From: Rhodeus uyekii
Taxonomy: Eukaryota > Chordata > Actinopteri > Cypriniformes > Acheilognathidae
DNA length: 64,000 nucleotides
Direction: 5' to 3'
Assembly (NCBI GenBank): GCA_037043235.1
Contig: JAWRVZ010000322.1
Location: forward strand, 62,001 to 126,000
In this document: piece by piece, positions 59,992-64,000 of the stretch
Layout: each line of letters opens with the position of its first letter
Position numbering within the stretch: the stretch's first letter is position 1
Program-made: the position numbers and the translations under genes
Notes under the pieces: generated by a model
Told to the model about the DNA's origin: nothing
What the model saw: the letters and a program-made list of their open reading frames with translations, nothing else
Databases searched by the model: none

Positions 59992-60358
59992 ACCAGTAAA
60001 TGTCTAGAAGGAGCTGAGTATCACAGTCATTTTAAAGCTGCCTAATTGGTGCTTATTAGGCTTTAATGCTGCTCCCTGACATCCACAGGTATTTTCAATA
60101 CCTGATTGAAAACATTTCAATGAACCTCTGTTCTTCAGAGTGGTAGTCTTTAAGGGGTTGAATAATTGTGTCAATGAAGAATTCACAAAAGAAACATTTA
60201 CTACTGTATGACAAAACCAATTGATGTCATTTTAGTTGCATATTGTTCTTTTAGAAGTCCTTGTAGGATTTCATTCTGAATACAATTACAAATGTACACT
60301 AAATTCCCAAAAACTATTTACAGCATTGGGGGGTTGAATAATTTTGAACATAACTGTA

Positions 60359-60807
60359 ACTTCCAGCTCGCCGAGCTGGGTCTCAGTGGAAGGTAAATTG
60401 ATTGCCTCATCTGGTTGGAAAAAGTAGATCTCAGAATTTTTTTCCCTAAGACTCCATTTACAAATGAGCTATTGATTAGTTGTTTACAATTTAGAGAGCA
60501 ATGCCAATATGGTGCATGACAGAGCTCATGATGGTCCACCCAATAAAAGATAATCATACCCCAAACTCATACCATTGGAGGAAACAATGTTGCTGTTTTG
60601 GTTTAGTCAAGATGCCAAACCAAAACAAACAAAGTTTTGAGAGTGCCATAGAACCAGAGGCAGTGGTGCCTTACATGCACAAATGTGAAGGTGCATTTTT
60701 CAAACTGAAATTTCTATTTTATTTTTTTGGTTCACTGTTAAATACTGTTTCAATGATCACTTGTACACAAACATTGTGAATCCAACATATTCCAATGATT
60801 CTGATAG
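60359..60807. other. Unannotated DNA between the Tc1-like and hAT-like elements
   Basis: No repeats or coding evidence found. The frame at 60501-60779 shows no protein signature. Confidence 0.6.
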
Positions 60808-60993
60808 GTCTAGAACAGGGGTCTCAAACATGCGGCCCGCGGGCCGATTACGGCCCGCGAAACGATATTTTGTGGCCCGCGGGACCATATGAAAGTTTAA
60901 TGTAAGTGTGGCCCGCGAGTTTTGAATGAATAGCGCTTTACCGCGTTGTGTGTGTGTGGTTCCTTTTTCATGCGAGCTGGAGCTGTACAAGCC

Positions 60994-61096
60994 AACCAAT
61001 CACAGTGGAGTACATGACTCCCGGGGGCAAATCACAGTGGAGTAAATGACTCCGGGGGCCAATCACAGTGGAGTAAATGACTCCCGGGGGCGGGGC
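60994..61096 (+). repeat. Three tandem ~32-bp repeats with CCAAT-like words
   Basis: AATCACAGTGGAGTAAATGA (ACATGA in the first copy) with CTCCCGGGGGC occurs three times. Two copies carry CCAATCA, a CCAAT-box-like word. Confidence 0.85.
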
Positions 61097-61498
61097 ATCG
61101 GCCGGGCTTGAGGCAGACAGAGAAACATAGCTGCTCGTGTAATATCACATTTGTCAAAGCCGTCATATAAATATTTCTTCTTATTGTGTTTGAAATTGAG
61201 CATGTTTGACTTCGAGCTGGACGAAGTGAATGTTACTGTTATCGGCGTTGGATTTAGCGTCATGCGGATTGTATTTTGTTTTTCCATCATTTGAAATGGG
61301 CTGATTTGCGGGACATCGGTGTTATAATATAGAAAATAAAATCTAGTAAATAACTCCTCCGTGGCTGCATCCCATTGTTTGTATATAGTACATATATTAA
61401 TGCTGTCCCACAGTCCCAGCTGATAATTATCAGCCCGGTAGCAGTCTCAGTATTTTCTACCATATACAAATGTTACGATGTTCATGTCATCAGGAAAG

Positions 61499-61745
61499 TA
61501 TGGAAGCCGTTTCCGCCACAGTTGAGAATTTTTATTATTATTTAAGTCATAATAATGAGAGGGTATCTTGAAAAAATGAGAAAGTTTCTCACAATAATGA
61601 CTTATTATCTGGACAAAATGAGAGTTTCATAATAATGACTTAATATCTCGAAATAATGAGAACGTTTCTTATAATATTGACTTATCTCAAAATAATGACA
61701 GTTTATCATAATAATGACTTAGTATCTCTAAAAAATTAGTAACTT
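61499..61745 (+). repeat. MITE-like start and degenerate AATAATGA repeats inside the hAT element
   Basis: TATGGAAGCCGTTTCCGCCA near 61499 resembles the 5' end of the MITE at 53871. It is followed by several degenerate copies of TCATAATAATGACTTAATATC with AAATAATGAGAA. No matching 3' end is seen, so it may be a truncated relative. Confidence 0.55.
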
Positions 61746-62126
61746 TTTCCTCAACCTTGAACTTCAGTAAGTCCAAGTCCAGGTCTACTTACTGACAATC
61801 ATCTTCAAGTTATACTGAGAGTCTCAACTGTTTCCTCTCTCAAGCCAAATGTGGCTCAGCTGTGTGAGAGGAAGATCTGCAGGTCTCTGGCAGCAAGAAG
61901 TAGGCAAGACAAGTCATATTCAGAATAACCGTTCATGTTCTTCAATACTGTTTATGTTTAGGACAGTTCATGCTCAGAAGAACCCATTGAAGTTAAAGAA
62001 CTGTCAATAATGACGTTTGAGAATTTTTTTTTTTTTTTGTGGAATTCTTGATGCGGCCCTGCCTCACCCAAACTCTGCTTCCTGCAGGCCCCCAGGTAAT
62101 TTGAGTTTGAGACCCCTGGTCTAGAA

Positions 62127-62412
62127 GAACGAACGAATGAATCCCTTTCAAGGGAACTCACACTGCATCCATTGACGCTGTGGGAACGCTCTGCGTGATT
62201 GTGTCGTGAAGCATTTCAGTCCAATAGTGTGACATGCTGTCAGAGGTGGGTGACTTCACGAACCAGGAAAAGTATCATTCTGTTTATTTGGCTGTTTACA
62301 TTGTTAAGTTTCCTTTACGGAGTGCTCTGAGTGCTCTGTTCAAAGATCTTCAGGCTCGCATTACTTAGACCTCGAGTCCTGCTGTTGCCAATCACAGTGG
62401 CATTTTAGGTCA
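62127..62412. other. Probable non-coding leader of the DIRS-like remnant
   Basis: It contains TCCCTTTCAAGGGA (inverted repeat) near 62141-62154, a type of sequence I associate with fish DIRS-like elements. No ORF. Assignment is by position only. Confidence 0.35.
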
Positions 62413-63125
62413 TGGGGATTGCAAATGGATCTAACAGAGGATTTAGAGATGGGCCTGGCCTCATTTGCTAAATCCAGTGCCTTTTCTCAGGCATATAAGC
62501 ATGCGCTGCGGTTTCTTCAGCCCTGATTGTGGCACCCGTGCTGCAGCTATCCAAGGTAGGGTATGTAGAAGACTCTGCACTTCACTTTCAACCTATGAGG
62601 AGCTGGTGGAGGTTGTCACTTGTGCTGTTGCCAGATTAAACATTGACTAGCCAGCTGAGAAACAGGATGTTCCTCCTAACAGCAAACTGGATGAACACTT
62701 CCTGCCCTCACAAGCACAACCTCCCCGAAAGGACTCTTCTCCTATTGTATGTACAGTGCACAAACATCTCACTATTCTTCTATAGTTGGCCACAAAGAGT
62801 ATGGCTATAGGGAGATGCCTAAGGGGAAAGAGATGCTCGTTAGCTATCTCTCCCCTCAGTCTGAATCATCAACTAAGGAATCCGGCTTTACCTACCAATC
62901 TGGTCAGAACAACTTTGGCTTTAGTGGGTATGGCATATTCAGCATTTAGTCAGGCTGCAGCATGACTAACACAATGTTATTCCATCAAGCCTTCCAGGGA
63001 GATCTGTTATGAGACCTCAATGAAAGCAGGGATGTGGGCCCAGACTCAATAGCAGAGTAATTGGGCCACTGAGCTTTCTCTTTCGCCACCAAGGGGACAG
63101 CCAGATCTATTGGTCATTATCTGGC
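62413..63125 (+). pseudogene. DIRS-like retrotransposon ORF1 (gag-like), decayed
   Basis: Short plus-strand stretches in shifting frames resemble fish DIRS ORF1 proteins in the right order: MDLTEDLEMGLASFAKSS (from 62424), YEELVEVVTCAVARLNID (near 62595), SKLDEHFLPS (near 62685), YGYREMPKGKEMLVSYLSP (near 62802), then QGDLL, DLNESRDVGPDSIAE and ATKGTARSIGHYLAAL toward 63125. In-frame stops and frameshifts break it throughout. No reverse transcriptase or tyrosine recombinase follows in the window; the homology ends at about 63125. Such proteins are thought to package the element's RNA. The call rests on remembered family patterns. Confidence 0.6.
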
Positions 63126-64000
63126 AGCCCTCTGTCAGGTGTGTAGCTAGGATGGATGAGGCGAGGACTCAGAAGACGAGGAAGAGAGGACAAGGGGGGG
63201 GGGGGGGACAAGACTAGACCGACTTGAATAAGAAACCAGACTAAAGACACAACAGGAACAAGACCAGAACCAGCACAAGACAGCAAACATGAAGGTATAG
63301 GAACAAGAGGAATATGAATGGGAATAGGAATAGGAAAAACATGAATAGGAACAAGAGGAAGGGCTAATGAGAGGGGACAGCTGTGGAAAATCAAATGTAA
63401 CAAGAGAACAAGACGGGCAGGGTTACACAATGACAAGACATGAACACGTGGCAAATGCGAACATGCATAGCCGTGTGTCCACATGAAACAAGACACGACA
63501 GCACGCAGCTCATAACACACAAACTACACAAGTTTGGCACCACACCAAACACAACATGAAAGCAAGCGACTGATGTAAACACAAATTGTATGCTAAACAT
63601 TACACGCAGACAGGAGAGAGCGTGGCTCGAGCAAAGCTCGAAACCCGCGTCCACTCTCATTATGTAGAACTCACGAGATTGAGCAAAACATTCCGACACA
63701 AAACCAAGACCGAACAAGACAAAAGTGTCGGGATTGGACATCATAACCCGCACACAAGATGCTACACAGACAAGAGAGCATGCGACTCAAGACATTCAAA
63801 ACCACGCGCTCCCACAAAACCTAAGACTTTACAGTAGTGTCAGAGAAACAGTAGAGAAGCATTTTTGGTTAAACTTAAGCACTTAAACTTAAGATAAGAG
63901 CTTTCTGATTTATCTGACCCCACTAGCTACTCCTGGCCTCTGTTAACACAGTTGTCGGTAGGTTTCAGGAGGCCAGTAAGAAGACATTCCTAAGATCCTC
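63126..64000. other. Repetitive purine-rich DNA, unclassified
   Basis: A G-run near 63196-63207, a degenerate GGAATAGGAA tract at about 63290-63360, and two related segments (CAGGAGAGAGCGTGGCTCGA near 63610 and ACAAGAGAGCATGCGACTCA near 63770). Probably part of a mobile element whose ends I cannot see. Open frames here have no recognisable protein. Confidence 0.45.

Larger units (their letters stand above)
55226..60356 (-). mobile_element. Tc1-like element (DD34E family) broken by two insertions
   Basis: Left end CAGTTGTGTTCAAAATTATT and right end AATAATTTTGAACATAACTG are inverted repeats, flanked by TA at 55224-55225 and 60357-60358. The transposase lies on the minus strand in three pieces. 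Removing the LTR element at 56929-59647 and the insertion at about 56011-56805 leaves roughly 1.6 kb, normal for Tc1 elements. Confidence 0.9.
60816..62118 (+). mobile_element. Non-autonomous hAT-like element with perfect 8-bp target duplication
   Basis: Ends CAGGGGTCTCAAAC and GTTTGAGACCCCTG are perfect 14-base inverted repeats, flanked by GTCTAGAA at 60808-60815 and 62119-62126. The start continues GCGGCCCGCGGGCC, a GC-rich subterminal block reminiscent of known hAT ends. It is 1303 bp with no transposase. It holds two internal repeat arrays. Confidence 0.92.

Noticed and set aside
1..64000. tRNA, rRNA and SINE-type RNA genes
   Set aside because: I looked for cloverleaf-like and A/B-box-like sequence and found nothing convincing.

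Overview
The window looks like intergenic DNA from a teleost fish, probably a cyprinid. This rests on the company of Tc1-like, hAT-like, TTAA-type and DIRS-like elements, on AT-rich sequence with many microsatellites, and on the absence of any gene I can name. No host gene is called with confidence.

Positions 1-47250 are one continuous pile of non-coding mobile elements of three families, called A, B and C here. Each element has a 5' 'head' (a short hairpin whose left arm is also the terminal inverted repeat), a TTA-repeat tract, a long non-coding body, the inverted copy of the head's first 12-18 bases, a 3' hairpin, and a short T/A-rich end. I infer non-autonomous rolling-circle elements of the Helentron (Helitron2) type, because subterminal inverted repeats, an internal microsatellite, a 3' hairpin and T-rich insertion sites are that group's features. 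No Rep/helicase gene is present to prove it. New copies land in the TTA tract of older copies, so heads pile up on the left and bodies follow on the right, like nested brackets. A elements fill 1-6115, B elements 6178-27730, A elements 27731-40611 (around one C element at 31998-34682), and B elements 40612-47250. Reading heads as opening and tails as closing brackets, 44 ends fit nested insertion up to about seven deep with one exception. A near-identical copy elsewhere in the window has a head exactly where that exception lacks one.

Positions 47251-64000 are ordinary accessory DNA: a GC-rich repeat (about 47.9-48.6 kb); a hAT-like element with perfect 8-bp target duplications (49797-50730); a Tc1/mariner element with a DD37E transposase, broken by an early stop and missing its 3' end (52015-53122); a small TA-flanked MITE (53871-54116); a Tc1-like DD34E element (55226-60356) whose dead transposase is split by a non-autonomous LTR retrotransposon (56929-59647, 5-bp target duplication) and a second insertion; another hAT-like element with 8-bp duplications (60816-62118); and a decayed DIRS-like ORF1 (about 62.4-63.1 kb). 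The rest is unannotated AT-rich or simple-repeat sequence.

The points most worth checking are the near-perfect bracket grammar, head hairpins that keep their pairing while changing sequence between families, and the dense CTCF-like motifs, which point one way in A elements and the other way in B elements.
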